Notes under the pieces: generated by a model | What the model was told of the DNA's origin: nothing | Databases searched by the model: none | The model's input: only the letters and a program-made list of their open reading frames with translations | From: Cladopsammia gracilis | Taxonomy: Eukaryota > Cnidaria > Anthozoa > Scleractinia > Dendrophylliidae | Direction of reading: 5' to 3' | Assembly: GCA_022457155.1 (NCBI GenBank) | Contig: JAJGOT010000438.1 | Location: 124,001-188,000, forward strand | DNA length: 64,000 bases | Position numbers and translations under genes: made by a program | Shown: positions 11,866 to 23,689 of the stretch, piece after piece | Layout: the number at the start of each line of letters is the position of its first letter | Numbering within the stretch: the stretch's first letter is position 1

Positions 11866-12396
11866 CAATTTCGTTGTAAGCAGTTCTATGAGTTATTTAT
11901 GGAGAATTCGGCAGTTGTGCCAACTGCAATTAATTCATGGAGAAGGAATCATCCTCAAATTGCTGATACGTGGGAATGCTCTATAAAAAACACTTATAAA
12001 ATTACCTCTGATAATAAACTTCGACAATTTTCGTTCAAATTGCACCATCGCATTCTTGTTACTAACAAAGAACTATATCTATTTAAAATTATAAATAATG
12101 TAAATTGTGTACTGTGTAATAAACCTGACTCTATTGAGCACACTTTTTTAAGCTGCTCCGAATTTCAGAATCTACTCGACGCTTCTTTGCATTGGTTTAA
12201 TCTACATCACCGTACTAATGTAAAGCTATCCCCGTCAGAGGCACTGCTAAACCTCCCTTTTGAAGCTTTTTCTTTATCTGCAAGTATAGGTGAAAAATTA
12301 AATCTCCTTCTCTTGTATGTCAAACAATATTTTTATTCTTGTAAAGTTTTACAAAGACCAATCAGTTATATAACGAATTCTTTCATAAACAATTGA
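11866..12396 (+). pseudogene. LINE ORF2 C-terminal fragment
   Basis: The frame contains LRQFSFKLHHRILVTNKELY, then CVLCNKPDSIEHTFLSC. This matches the zinc-binding zf-RVT type module (C-x2-C ... H-x4-C) found after the reverse transcriptase of many animal LINEs. A nominal start at 11,812 is an artefact: the first 18 codons are host DNA and target duplication, and only the part from 11,866 is transposon. The fragment lacks endonuclease and reverse transcriptase and cannot move itself. Confidence 0.8.
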
Positions 12397-12755
12397 TTCA
12401 ATGGAAAGTTGAAAAGCTCATCCATTCTTGACCTGATTACCGATCCTCGAAAACTCCTTTTTATTTTATTTTCTGCCTTCTTTGTTTTGTTTTGTGCGTG
12501 TGTATGCGTGATTGTGTGTGTTTGTGCAAGTATGTGGAAATAGCATCTGTAAATTATGTAAATTAGTTTTTTTGTTGTAATGTTATGCTACTTAATGAGA
12601 ATGTGGTTATTGGAATATTGTAAAAAATGATGATAGCTTCGGAAGTGTTAAAGATAAAGTATATGTATGTGTAATATAGTCTGTATAGGTCTCAAAGTAG
12701 CAGTATATATTAATATTATTGTATGTAAGTAAGCGAATAAAAGTTTAAAAAAAAA
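11866..12755 (+). mobile_element. 5'-truncated LINE with poly(A) tail and 14-bp TSD
   Basis: The insertion is bounded by ATACTAATATTGAT at 11852-11865 and again at 12756-12769, the second copy directly after a poly(A) run. This is the hallmark of target-primed reverse transcription. Only the 3' end of a LINE remains: about 176 codons of the region after the reverse transcriptase, then a 3' UTR with an AATAAA-like signal at about 12736. Confidence 0.88.
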
Positions 12756-12769
12756 ATACTAATATTGAT

Positions 12770-13366
12770 GTATAAGGTTAGATATTTATTGGCCCCTAGA
12801 GCACACATGTATCTGTAACATATTTTATAAGCAAGACAAGAACCATATTTCACGAAGTGACTTTCTAATTCCCAGATTTAACACTGTCAAGTATGGCAAG
12901 CATTATATATAATTTTTTTTTATTTAGGCCCTTATCTTTGGGGAAAGATTAGTAAGGAATTATGAAATCAGGTGAGCCTTCAGTCATTTAGGAGGGCAAT
13001 ATGCTCCGTTGATGTACTGGACATACTGGATGGAACGTGTCAATGCTGTACATGCTCATTAAAGTAAGCTTGGATGGAGTAGCGGCGACAACTGTCGCAA
13101 ATATATAATGACGTAATATAGTATTTTTTTATGTTTGTATGGAATTTTTAATATCTTATGTATTTAAATATCTCTATGTATTCTTAGCTCATTTTAATTT
13201 ATATTTTTAAATTATTTAAAGGAATTTTATGAATTTTTAGTATATCTGTTAAATATATATTTTGTTATTATTATATCTTTTGTTATAGTGTTCTCAATTA
13301 GTCTCACAGCTAAATATTTTTTGACACTTTAATAAAGTTTATGTATGTATGTACACTGTATGTTGT
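12770..13366. other. Intergenic, possible second LINE 3' end
   Basis: No gene. Sequence ending ACTTTAATAAAGTTTATGTA with a short TATG repeat (about 13,325-13,350) resembles the 3' terminus of a LINE. No coding part is left. Confidence 0.35.
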
Positions 13367-14592
13367 TCACTTGTAAACACAAATCTGCTGGAAAAAATTG
13401 GTACACTGGAGGCCCTATAAAATTTATTTGCCTTACTTGTTTTCAATGTCCATGGAACTTGATTTAAATCTCAAGATTGACAAATTATAAAAAAATTATC
13501 AAGCGGTTTCCAAATTATCATCACATTTGTAGGCATAGACCAAATTACACATACAAAAATGGCAAATCCTTCTTTCTCGCAATCGGCCAAAACAATCCCC
13601 CTCCTTTTTCACACATGATCTCAGAAATTGGAATCAAACTACTATGCAATGAATCTGCTTCCCTGAAGCACATTGTTTTATAATAAGATATTAGCCAGTT
13701 ACAGGTGTATGTCGATAGTACATGTATGTTTTTCACTGTGTTTATAATCCCCAAAACTTCAACCCAAAAATTTCAAAAAATAATGCTCTCATATTTTTGT
13801 TACAACTTTAATTTGCTACAATGGAGGCGACTATAGGAGTTACAAGTTTCCTTAAGGAGGCTCGTACCCATTTCTCAAGTCCACACCCTTTCAATTTTAA
13901 TGGGCCATATCTTCTGTTGTAGTGCATAAAAAGACAAGCCACTTTGCATGCAAACACACAATACATTGAACTTTATGGGAGTATAGGATTTGTTTACATC
14001 GGTGCTTCCATGGCAACGGAATGGTGATCCTCTGAAATTCACAAGTTGCGGAGTTTCTCTAGATCAAGGGAAATTTTTGTAAAACCCGCTAGTGGACTAA
14101 TTGATTAGGCCATGGACTTCAACTGGACAAAGTTTGAAAGAAATGTATGAGAGCGTTTTCGAAATTTTTAGGGATGAAGTTTTGGGGATTATAAATACAG
14201 TGAAAAACATACTATCGACATAATTGGCTAATATCTAAAGAAAATGATGCGCGATGGGGATGCAGTTTCATCTCATAGTAGTTTGATTCCATTTGAAATG
14301 GTGTGTGAAAAAGTGAGGGGGTTGCTTTGGCCGATTCCGAGAAAGAAGGATTTGATTAGCGTGCGTTCAGCTGCTCTTGTTGCCATTTTTGTATGTAATT
14401 TGGTCTACGCCTACAAATGTGGTGATAATTTGGAAACCGCGAGATAAACGTTTTTAAAAATTTGACAATCTCGAGATTGGTCATCAATTTATATGGTCTG
14501 CAAGTTTCAAGGACATTGAAGACATGCAAGGCAATAAAATAGGGCCTCCAATGAACCAATTTTTTTCCCGCAGAGTTTGTGTTTACAAGTGA
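13367..14592. mobile_element. Foldback element with about 430-bp arms
   Basis: The arms 13,367-13,805 and 14,150-14,592 are inverted, moderately diverged copies. Both end in TCACTTGTAAACAC, and both contain the GGCCAAA, TTTCTCGCAATCGG-like and CAAATTATCATCACATTTGT blocks. The spacer is about 345 bp. The open frames in the arms are the same sequence on opposite strands and carry no recognisable domain. No target duplication was found. Confidence 0.75.
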
Positions 14593-15174
14593 GCGTCCTC
14601 ATTATTCACGAGTATTGTTTTTGAGTTTCATATGCACGTGCAAAACTTTAGCAAAAAATTTATTTGCATCGGAACAGAACGCCTCGCGACTCTTTACGCG
14701 CCCATTTCGAATATACCGAAGCGAAGCTGACTCGAAACAAATGTTTCGCAGGGAACGCATTTTTGATGGAATTGCGTCGCGAGTGAACTGACACGGAACT
14801 GCAACATCTCTTCTTTGATTTTGCGGAGGAATTGAGACGACAGGGTTATTTTCAAAGGAATTATTCGCTTCGATCGGCGGGCACTCCGGAAATCAGTGTT
14901 CTGCCTTGTCTTTTTCTTAGCAGTGGAACACCCAAATAACGATAACTCGCCAAATTCGCGTTAAATCGCCCCGCGGAGCAGGCAAACAACAAAGAATACA
15001 ACACAGCAACAGGGTAAGTCAATTTTATTCACAAAACATTCGAATTTTTAAGTTTTAAAACAAAACCGTTGCATTCCCATACAAACCTTTATAAATCGAA
15101 TCTTTGTAACACAATACCGCTTATAAAGCAAGGGTCACGTCCCGGTTATCTGATATAGTGAGCTTGGGCCGCCT
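14593..15174 (+). promoter_or_regulatory. CpG-rich block with possible first-exon donor
   Basis: Unlike its neighbours this stretch is rich in CG dinucleotides and lacks obvious repeats. It ends in a good splice-donor context, CAACAGGGTAAGTC (about 15,006-15,020). It could be the 5' exon and promoter of a plus-strand gene, but no start codon with a convincing frame was picked. Confidence 0.3.
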
Positions 15175-16140
15175 GTGGTCGATCGCACTTTTCGTTGCTG
15201 CCTTCGTTCTCATTAGCAAAGAAATGTGGATTGAAACAAATATACCCCGGCTGATCGCGAGTCGATAAATATCTCAGTTGAGTCGATCGCACTTTTCGAT
15301 ACCGACGGTCTCGTCAATTTGGCAACAAAATCTTGATTCAATCTTGATTCAAACAAATGTACCACCAGCTTCTCGCGAGTCGATAAATATCTCAGTTTAG
15401 TCGATCGCACTTTTCGTTGCTACCTTCGTTCTCATCGATTTGGCAAAGAAATCTTGATTCAAACAAATATACCCCGGCTTATCGCGAGTCGATAAATATC
15501 TCAGTTGAGTCCATCGCACTTTTCGATGCCGGCGGTCTCGTCAATTTGGCAACAAAATCCCGGCTTCTCGCGGGTCGATAAATATCTTGAGTCGATCGCA
15601 CTTTTCGCTGCTACAGTTTATACTTTCGTTCTCATCGATTCAGCAAAGAAATATGGATTCAAACAAATACCCCGGCTTATCGCGAGTCGATAAATATCTC
15701 AGTTGAGTCGATTGCACTTTTCGATACCGGCGGTCTTGTCAATTTGGCAACAAAATCTTGATTCAAACAAATATACCCCGGCTTATCGCGAGTCGATAAA
15801 TATCTCAGTTGAGTCCATCGCACTTTTCGATGCCGGCGGTCTCGTCAATTTGGCAACAAAATCCCGGCTTCTCGCGGGTCGATAAATATCTTGAGTCGAT
15901 CGCACTTTTCGCTGCTACAGTTTATACTTTCGTTCTCATCGATTCAGCAAAGAAATATGGATTCAAACAAATACCCCGGCTTATCGCGAGTCGATAAATA
16001 TCTCAGTTGAGTCGATTGCACTTTTCGATACCGGCGGTCTTGTCAATTTGGCAACAAAATCTTGATTCAAACAAATATACCCCGGCTTATCGCGAGTCGA
16101 TAAATATCTTGAGTCGATCGCACGGCGGTCTCATCAAGTT
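15175..16140 (+). repeat. CpG-rich higher-order tandem array, about 9-10 units
   Basis: Units of about 83-118 bp carry CGATCGCACTTTTCG, GTCTCGTCAATTTGGCAAC, CCCCGGCTTATCGCGAGTCG and ATAAATATCTCAGTTGAGTC. Three units form a higher-order repeat of 304 bp, so the segment at 15,505 recurs almost unchanged at 15,809. The repeated 61-63 codon frames come from this duplication. The array is far richer in CpG than the flanks. Confidence 0.88.
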
Positions 16141-16184
16141 GGCTTCTCGCGAGTAATACATTCCACACCCCACGGTTCAGTGAT

Positions 16185-16250
16185 TCTCGTTTCTCTCGAG
16201 ACGCGTCTCGTTTCTCTCGAGACGCGTCTCGTTTCTCGCGAGACGAGAGG
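16185..16250. repeat. 21-bp repeats made of GAGACGCGTCTC palindromes
   Basis: About three copies of TCTCGTTTCTCTCGAGACGC plus G. Each contains the palindrome CGAGACGCGTCTCG, and the last is a CTCGCGAGACGAG variant. The segment is strongly self-complementary. Confidence 0.85.
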
Positions 16251-16280
16251 TGGTAAGTTTCCCGTGAGCGGTGACCAATG

Positions 16281-16625
16281 TACATACAATACAAACAGTG
16301 GAGGTTTTGGCACTAATAGCCCAACATCTGTACAGCTGTACTTAACCTTTTTAAGGGGTGTTGCAAGACAATTGATCTGATTAGAAACAAATCACAATAT
16401 ACATACAGTGGAGGTAATTTTGGCACTTATACATGCATGTATGCCAAACATGTGTCTGTACATCTATATCTAACCTTTTTAAGAGGTGTTGCAAGACAAT
16501 TGATTAGAAACAAATCACAATACATACAGTGGAGGTTTTGCCTTTTTTACATATCATGTATGCACTTGTAACATGTGTCTGTACAGCTGTATCTAACCTT
16601 TTTAAGGGGTGTTGCAAGACACCTC
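16281..16625 (+). repeat. Three imperfect direct repeats (110-121 bp)
   Basis: Copies share ACAGTGGAGGT, CATCTGTACAGCTGT-like and TAACCTTTTTAAGGGGTGTT followed by GCAAGACA. The CAGTGGAGG anchors are at 16,296, 16,406 and 16,527. Non-coding. Confidence 0.8.
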
Positions 16626-16639
16626 CATCCTCCTCCCTT

Positions 16640-17525
16640 TTCTGTAGTTTGTTGGGAAAAAATGGTTGAAACTTCATTACATAGTCAATTAACTTACTGC
16701 AGTAATAATCACACTATCACCAGCCAAGATCTCTGGGCAACTTCATGGGTAAGCATAATTTCCAACAAAATTAAAGTCACAACAATCATGAAGACTGTAA
16801 TACGTGTAATAATATGAAAATGATGATCTCAGTGACTGGGCAAGAGACAATAATTATTATTTAAAAATGATGGAGATCAGATGAACTTTATAGATTAACT
16901 TCTCAAATGTGCAAAAACAAGAGAATTAGACTAAAATTATTAATTTTGTTAAAATTAATCATCCCGCCTCACCTAATGTTTCTCAACAATGATTTAAGTA
17001 CACTCTGGTTAGTTATTGTTTTTGAGAGCATTAGTTAGGGTTAAAACAGAAAAAACAACAGAGATGAAAAGTAGTTTTCACTCAGATCATAACAGTGCAT
17101 GCATGCAGAAGTACAAAACACTTAATTTCCAATTTGGATCTCAGGTTCATCATCTGTAAGATTTAGCAATATTTATTACTACATGTATAACAAACTTGGA
17201 ATCTCTGATGGGTTATTGTTTAATACTGTTGGACAGTACTTTAAAACACTGTCACACAACCACAAGTTTATTTTTGCCTCATCAACAAGTCAGTATTTTG
17301 GTTATAATCCTTAACAGTCTATTTAACCATCTTGAATAACACAAAATTGTTAACAATAAATCAGGCAAAAAAAATACCACAAAGGAAACTAAAAAAATCA
17401 CAATGGACCAATTAAAAGCTTATAACATTTTGCTGTGTTTCTCCAACAACTGAACATACAGTTACGTATTTTATGAATGTCTCCTTTCATTTCAAGTATT
17501 CCAGGAAATTATACAGATTACATGC
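16640..17525. other. Intergenic, nothing recognised
   Basis: AT-rich sequence with no exon, repeat or RNA gene that I can support. Confidence 0.45.
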
Positions 17526-17532
17526 ATATAAA

Positions 17533-18070
17533 ATTATGGAGATCTTGACCATTTTATCACAGTTTATTTAAAGGGGCTACATGTGTATGGAGATCTTGAC
17601 CTTTTTATCACAGTTTATTTAAAGGGGCTACATGTGTATGGAGATCTTGACCTTTTTATCACAGTTTATTTAAAGGGGCTACATGTGTATGGAGATCTTG
17701 ACCTTTTTATCACAGTTTATTTAAAGGGGCTAAATGTGTATGGAGATCTTGACCTTTTTATCACAGTTTATTTAAAGGGGCTACATGTGTATGGAGATCT
17801 TGACCTTTTTATCACAGTTTATTTAAAGGGGCTACATGTGTATGGAGATCTTGACCTTTTTATCACAGTTTATTTAAAGGGGCTACATGTGTATGGAGAT
17901 CTTGACCTTTTTATCACAGTTTATTTAAAGGGGCTACATGTGTATGGAGATCTTGACCTTTTTATCACAGTTTATTTAAAGGGGCTACATGTGTATGGAG
18001 ATCTTGACCTTTTTATCACAGTTTATTTAAAGGGGCTACATGTGTATGGAGATCTTGACCTTTTTATCAC
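17533..18070 (+). repeat. 51-bp satellite, about 10.6 copies
   Basis: The unit contains GTATGGAGATCTTGACCTTT, TTATCACAGTTTATTTAAAG and GGGCTACAT. The copies are nearly identical: one CTAAATG variant, and a diverged first unit with CCATTTT. The length is a multiple of three, so a 169-codon frame of 17-residue repeats stays open. It has no independent sign of being a gene. The uniformity points to very recent amplification. Confidence 0.93.
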
Positions 18071-18074
18071 ATTT

Positions 18075-18975
18075 TGTATGTCACCATTTTAAGTGACTGT
18101 GTTATTTTAAAAAGCCAAAAGTCATTTTGATATCAGTGAAAACCCAAAAATAATGGTCCAGTTTTGTTTCAAATTACTCTGTAAGTGCTCTAAGAGAAAA
18201 AAAAAAGTTTCTTGGGCTGCAGATGGCCAGGATGGAAATGGTTTGCATCTTCACTTGAAAAAATTGGGCTAATTTAATTTTTTAAGTTTATCACTTGTGT
18301 CTTGGAAAACTGACTAAAACTTTTGATTATGGTTTATTAATTTTTCTCTTCTAAAATTCACTTGATATCTTCCTCTTAGTGTTCTATTCATGAGCATTTC
18401 ATGTACAGCAAAGATACTTAGTTCTTATTTGGGACAGTTAATCACCCAAAAACCTCAAAATCATCATGACATAGCTCCTTTAAGAGTACTGCAAGTGTTC
18501 AACAATGTAAACAATGGGAGTGAAATTACAATCACAAATCCAGTTAAATAAGGCAAACTGATAACATACTGTAACACATGAAAAACCAAACAGTTACAAT
18601 GAACAGCATGATGAAAAGCTTATTACATCCGACATAGATGTATCTTTGTGGCCTTATAGAAACATATTAATATAAATGTTACAACACCATCCATGACACT
18701 GTGACTATCAAAAACTAAGCTTAAAGTAAATCAAAGCTGAAGTATTCCAGTGGAAAAAACATACAGTAATATTTTTTCCAAGTGGGGTATTTTACATTTC
18801 TCTACATGTAAGCCTATAAATGGAACATTTTTCCTCTAAAATGTTTCATGCTAAAAAGAAAAGATGATAGTTATCAAAAAAGCCAAAAAAGTCCCATCCA
18901 GTTGCCCAGGACAAGTTGATTTTCCTGTGGGGCAAGTAACTTTTCTGACTTACCTGCCGAATGGGAAAGGCTCAG
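18075..18975. other. Intergenic, nothing recognised
   Basis: AT-rich sequence. The open frame from 18,864 runs into the transposon at 18,978 and is not a gene. Confidence 0.45.
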
Positions 18976-18977
18976 TA

Positions 18978-20977
18978 AGGTGGTTGAACACAGTTTGCAT
19001 GTGCTCTTCAATTTCAGCTGCTTACGCGAGTCAGCACTTGCAGAGTTTTGAGAAAAACAAACGTGGCACCCATTCAGCGATCATTTTATGTGGGTTAACT
19101 TATTCCCCAGAATCCGGAATCCAGAATCCAGAATTTTGAGCGTGAAATCCTAAAAGCCAGAATGAGTCAAAACATGAAAAATAAATGAATATCTGTTTAA
19201 TACCCGTTTAATTTTTTGTACTTTGACATCGCATGGCGTAGTTTTAGTCTTCCGTTGCACAGTTTTCCGATTTCTTACTTTACCATTTTACGCCAAAATT
19301 TTGAATGCAGCGTGACCTGATTGTATAACGCACGCTGTGGTCTAAACTGGCTATAGTGTGACACATCATGCTTCGTTATCAAGCACATTCACAGGCTTAG
19401 CCTGCAATCTATAAACAGGATAGATGAGAGTGAAATCCTGGCAGCACAAGCGGCCTGTTGAAACGAAGTAGTCGCGATTTTAAATTTTCCATACCGTATT
19501 TTTAATATGCACTTTTGTATTCATACATTTTTACACATTTTTAAGAATTTCTCCAAGGCGATTTTTTGACAATGTCGCATCGCCGCGTGGAGAAAATCGT
19601 GTTTTAAATAGCCAGCACTACACGTGCACGTGCAACCTCAATTTGACATTGAATTCAAGCCAATCAGAACAAACGGTTCTCACGGGAAGTTTTTGAAACG
19701 TTAGTGTTTATAATTTTTTAGCTGCAGTATAAATTCAATTTGTCTCCCTTTATTGATGTGTTTCTTTTTTTAATAACGAAAAAGCAAATAATGTTCTCTG
19801 ATTATTGTAAACAAAAATGTACTGTTGGGTCTGCTCGCAAAATACATATAAATTATAAATTCTAAAACCACAAGCAAAATTACTGGCAATGCTGTGTGCA
19901 CATAGTTATAATAACATATTGGAAAATGTTAAATCGCTTGCCGCCACGATTTCACTCTCATCTATCCTGTTTATAGATTGCAGGCCAAGCCTGTGAATGT
20001 GCTTGATAACGAAGCGCGATGTGTCACACTATAGCTAGTTTAGACCACAGCGTGCGTTATACAATCAGGTCATGCTACAGTCAAAATTTTGGTGTAAAAT
20101 GGTAAAGTAAGAAATCGGAAAACTGCGCGACTTAAGACTAAAACTACGCCATGCGATGTCAAAGTACGAAAAATTAAACGGGTATTAAACGCATATTCAT
20201 TTATTTTTCATGTTTTGATTCATTCCGGCTTTTAGGATTTCACGCTCAAGATTCCGGATTCCGGGGAATGGGTTAACCCTTTTATTTTGCTCAGCGTGGA
20301 TAGCGAAAGTGTTGTTTCTCGTCTTAAAATCAAACAATTTGTTGTTTGTAAAAATGTTTGTTGAATCAATAGATAATTTATAGAACCATTGAAGAAATAC
20401 ACTGCCTTTTTGTTCGTTTTTGTCTTTGGATCGAGAACCCAGTCAAATGGAACGCATGCACAGTTGACCAAAAAATTGTGACTGGATATTTTAGCGGCTT
20501 TCCTCGGAAATGTGCTGATTTCTACGGAACCACTCGTTAGAATTTCAAGAAATTTGGCACAATAATAGTTCCGAATATGCCAAACTCACCTGCTATCAGA
20601 AATTTGAAATCTAACAGAGGAGATTTTTACAAAACGCAAACATATTAAACTACAAACTACGGAAGATCCCTCTGTTAAAATTACATGAGACCAGTGTCAG
20701 TAACTTGTGAATATTTTTACGAGTTTATTGGAGACAAATGATGGACAAAATCTAACGACTAGATTTTCTGAAAATAAACGAAACCAAATATTGCAGGCTG
20801 ATTTACAATCCACCGTGTTGCCATGGCAACACCCTAAAAGCTCAACAAAAATATCAAAATATATAGCTTGTTGCTTAATTAATCGTATGCCCCACCAATT
20901 TTGGGTGCTCAGACGTTAGTAGTTTTAAAATGACAATGAATGACGCATAGGTACAGTGAAACTGTGTTCAGCCACCT
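18978..20977. mobile_element. Outer TA-flanked element hosting a second transposon
   Basis: Inverted ends AGGTGGTTGAACACAGTTT (left) and AAACTGTGTTCAGCCACCT (right) lie next to TA dinucleotides at 18,976 and 20,978. The middle is occupied by the element at 19,100-20,269, so the outer element was originally about 820 bp. No transposase is visible. Similar GCCACCTTAAG-type ends occur near 34,470 and 41,041. Confidence 0.65.
19100..20269. mobile_element. Inner hAT-like foldback element with 8-bp TSD
   Basis: The flanks GGGTTAAC at 19,092-19,099 and 20,270-20,277 are identical 8-bp target duplications, a hAT-like signature. The arms of about 330 bp (19,100-19,440 and 19,940-20,269) are inverted copies sharing ATTCCCC, TTTCACTCTCATCTATCCTG and TGTGAATGTGCTTGATAACG. 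The spacer is about 500 bp with no coding region. Confidence 0.82.
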
Positions 20978-22043
20978 TAAGTTGTGTGCTGAAAACACAA
21001 TCATTTTAAAACAGAAAAGTAAACTTTGACATGCACATGACTGCCTGAGGCAAGCAAAGTTTGAGAGGGTTACTTGTCCAAAAGGCAAACTGGAATCAAA
21101 CTTTTTTCAAGCTGATCAGCTGAATTTTAAAGAATTTTAATTTCAAGGTTCAAAAAGTCTGGTCAACTTATATCACTAAAAAGTAAGATAACCTATTGCA
21201 GATGTTCCCACAGATAAGCCACACCCCTGATTTGAAGCAAAAAATTTGGAGGAAAAAAGTGCGGCTTACATTATTTTTTCGATTAAACGCTGGGTACAAT
21301 AGAGGGAGTTGTAAGTAAGCCCCTAAAAAAAAGTGGTATCTGAATAAACTGAAGATTTAAGGACAAGGTACACAGCGCCAAGAAAAACGAATAATAACCC
21401 TTTCCTAAAAAATGGCGGGTAAGAAAATCAAAGGGCTCTTAAAGCCATCTCGTTAATGCGTTAGATTACAGCTAGATTTTTTTAAGGTGCAAGAAAGGAG
21501 AAGATTTAGAGAACACGTGTTATATTTTTTTGTTTTAAAAAAAAAAGCTGTCAATTCATTGTGGAATTGAGACTAGAGGATAAGATTTTTCTGCGTTTTT
21601 TAATTAATTAGCTGAAAAATATGGTCTTGTTGTTATGTAGTATCAAGGTATTTGGTAAGTGTAACACACTCCTTGATTCTTAGAGTAGTTGAACAGTATT
21701 ATCCAGGCGGTTCGGAGCCGCCATTTTGAACTTTACCTTCGCGATACGCATGTTGTACAGCTAAATTTATGCCATTGGAGAGGCAGCGATGAAAAGTTGT
21801 TTCGGCCTTACTAGGTTTCATTAGTGAGTAGAACATGAATGTTAAGTGCCTTTGCGGAGGCAAACCAGTAGGTTGGTTGAACTTAAAGAAGTAATTGGCA
21901 AGCATATTGATCCGAATATCCACTGATAAAATAGATCTTCAGAAACGATTGGCTAGTAGAGCTGCACAGGCCTACCAGGTTCCCAGGGTCTTCTCCGCTT
22001 TCCCTCGCTTTTAGAGCGGACTAGTATGTGTTCTTACCTAGGA
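20978..22043. other. Intergenic with one MITE fragment
   Basis: A fragment at about 21,278-21,440 (CGATTAAACGCTGGG, GTTGTAAGTAAGCCCCT) is homologous to the fuller element at 38,871-39,134. Otherwise no gene is seen. Confidence 0.5.
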
Positions 22044-22665
22044 GGTTTGAAAAGATGGAAACAGTGGGGTTGGTGTAATCACATTTGTTGCCTGCGTGTC
22101 AACCCTTTTCAATTTGCAGTTTAGTTGCAGTGGCTGCTTAATGAAGTCAGTTCTTGTTCTTCGGTGCTTAATGTCCGCTACAGGGTTTTGGCGGGTTTTT
22201 CCGTTTCACTGAGTTATGCGTTGTAAGACCTTGTGATACTAAGTTTTTGCTCTTATGTTTCCATATTTTTAGAATCGTCAAAGACTGACCAGTTTCGTGA
22301 TGGGGCGTGGATTGCGATTGTAACGATAGCCATTCCTATTTGTCCTGTGAAGGCCTTGGAGCAATACATCGCAGCTGCGTATATTGATCTCTCTGAAGAT
22401 TTACCGCTGTTCAGAGCGATTGCCAGGGGATTAACTACATAAGAACGATGGAGTTTCTTATGGACGGTTTTAGAGAGTTTATAGACGTTTTGATTACCAG
22501 TGTTCATAGAATTTGAGCCGGAGGGTCCACTGCTGCAGCGAACGCTGGCATTCAAGATAGATTTTTTAAGGGTCGCGGTCGATGGGCGAGTTAAAATGCC
22601 TAAGATGGCTATGCTAAAGACAATATCTATCACAGCTGTCAGTTTCTCAGTCATTTAGGATTTCA
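22044..22665 (+). pseudogene. Decayed tyrosine recombinase
   Basis: Broken pieces in order resemble the DIRS/Crypton-type integrase genes of cnidarians. A core-binding-like part has KRWKQWG and VNPFQFAV, then LQWLLNEVSSCSSVL. A catalytic-domain part has ESSKTDQFRDGAWIAI and CPVKALEQYIAAAYIDLSED, then LPLFRAI. After a frameshift come GGSTAAANAGIQDRFFKGRG and RW, then KDGYAKDN near the nucleophile region. Stops and shifts separate the parts, so it is non-functional. No flanking repeats were identified, so DIRS-like and Crypton-like origins cannot be told apart. Confidence 0.65.
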
Positions 22666-23689
22666 AATTCTTGTAAAGTTCTGTTTCGATTGAGCTCGGC
22701 AAGTTGGAGACAATTGTTTATAAGTGGGGGATTTTTCTTCTGTGTTTTCGTAGCGAGCGGTATGGGGATTTTTTCATGCTATGGATGCTCGTTCGTTCTC
22801 TTCAAAGTTCTGTTTGTTGTCACTTCCCGTGTAACGATTAGTTTGTTTTTACCTTAATAAATGGTGCGGACTCCAGTGAGCATGCGATGGTAAAAGGTGT
22901 TTATTGTTTTTTGTGTCCTTGCGTTTCGCACGGGTGTTATGAAATTTGGGAAATTTAGTAAACGGCTGTATTTAGTCATTTGAGAACTGTTAGTAGTCCG
23001 ATGCTTGTACGATTATGTCATACCCATATTTTGGTGCTAAGAATATCCAAATTTAATACGCTTCGCGGGCGATTAAGTTTTCGGCTTGTAGAGATTCCGT
23101 CGTGTGGTTTTGTGGTTTTCATTTGTTGTCATGTCATGTATATGTATATGTTTGTATATGTTTTGTGAAGTTGAGTTTGGTTAATTGTGAAGATTCGAGA
23201 GTCGAGAGTACCTTGATTTCAATAGAGACACCAAAAGGTATGAGAAGCCGTTATTTTTGTATAAAAGTATATTTTCACTGAAATATAGAACAGCTATTTC
23301 ATTTGAGTTGTGGATCAGATATGTCATCTGAGCCGTTGCGGAGCGTTTTTAACGATAAAATTTGACAGCTTACATTGTTTTAAAAATGCATGTGGCGCTG
23401 CGATTTAGTTTAATGCTGTGAAAAGTGAAACTGAGATCGTTTATTGCGTTCTGGGCGGTGGGGGAGAGGGGGGGGGAGTGTTTTCGAGGGGAGTGTGGTT
23501 TTTGCGTTTCTTAGATCAGAATGGTTCCGGGTGACGTCTTCCAGGTTTGTTGTTTAACTGGTTCACTATATGGACTCCTTTTTCGCGCATTTCATTTGTC
23601 AGTGTCCCTTGGTTGTTTTCTTGCTGTGATGGGTATAGAGTCGTATAAAACGACGCAAAGCGACGTCAACCGACATCACTTTGCCGAAC
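22666..23689. other. Intergenic, short degenerate repeat piece
   Basis: No gene. About 23,640-23,715 (GACGCAAAGCGACG, TTTTGACAGAAAATTGTTG) is a diverged match to the interior of the TTA-flanked element near 35,500-35,570. There is a G-rich run near 23,460-23,480. Confidence 0.45.

Noticed and set aside
15505..15997. Two identical 62-codon genes
   Set aside because: They are the same part of a 304-bp higher-order repeat, non-coding and CpG-rich.
17583..18092. A 169-codon protein of 17-residue repeats
   Set aside because: It is the 51-bp satellite. The unit length keeps one frame open by chance and nothing else suggests a gene.
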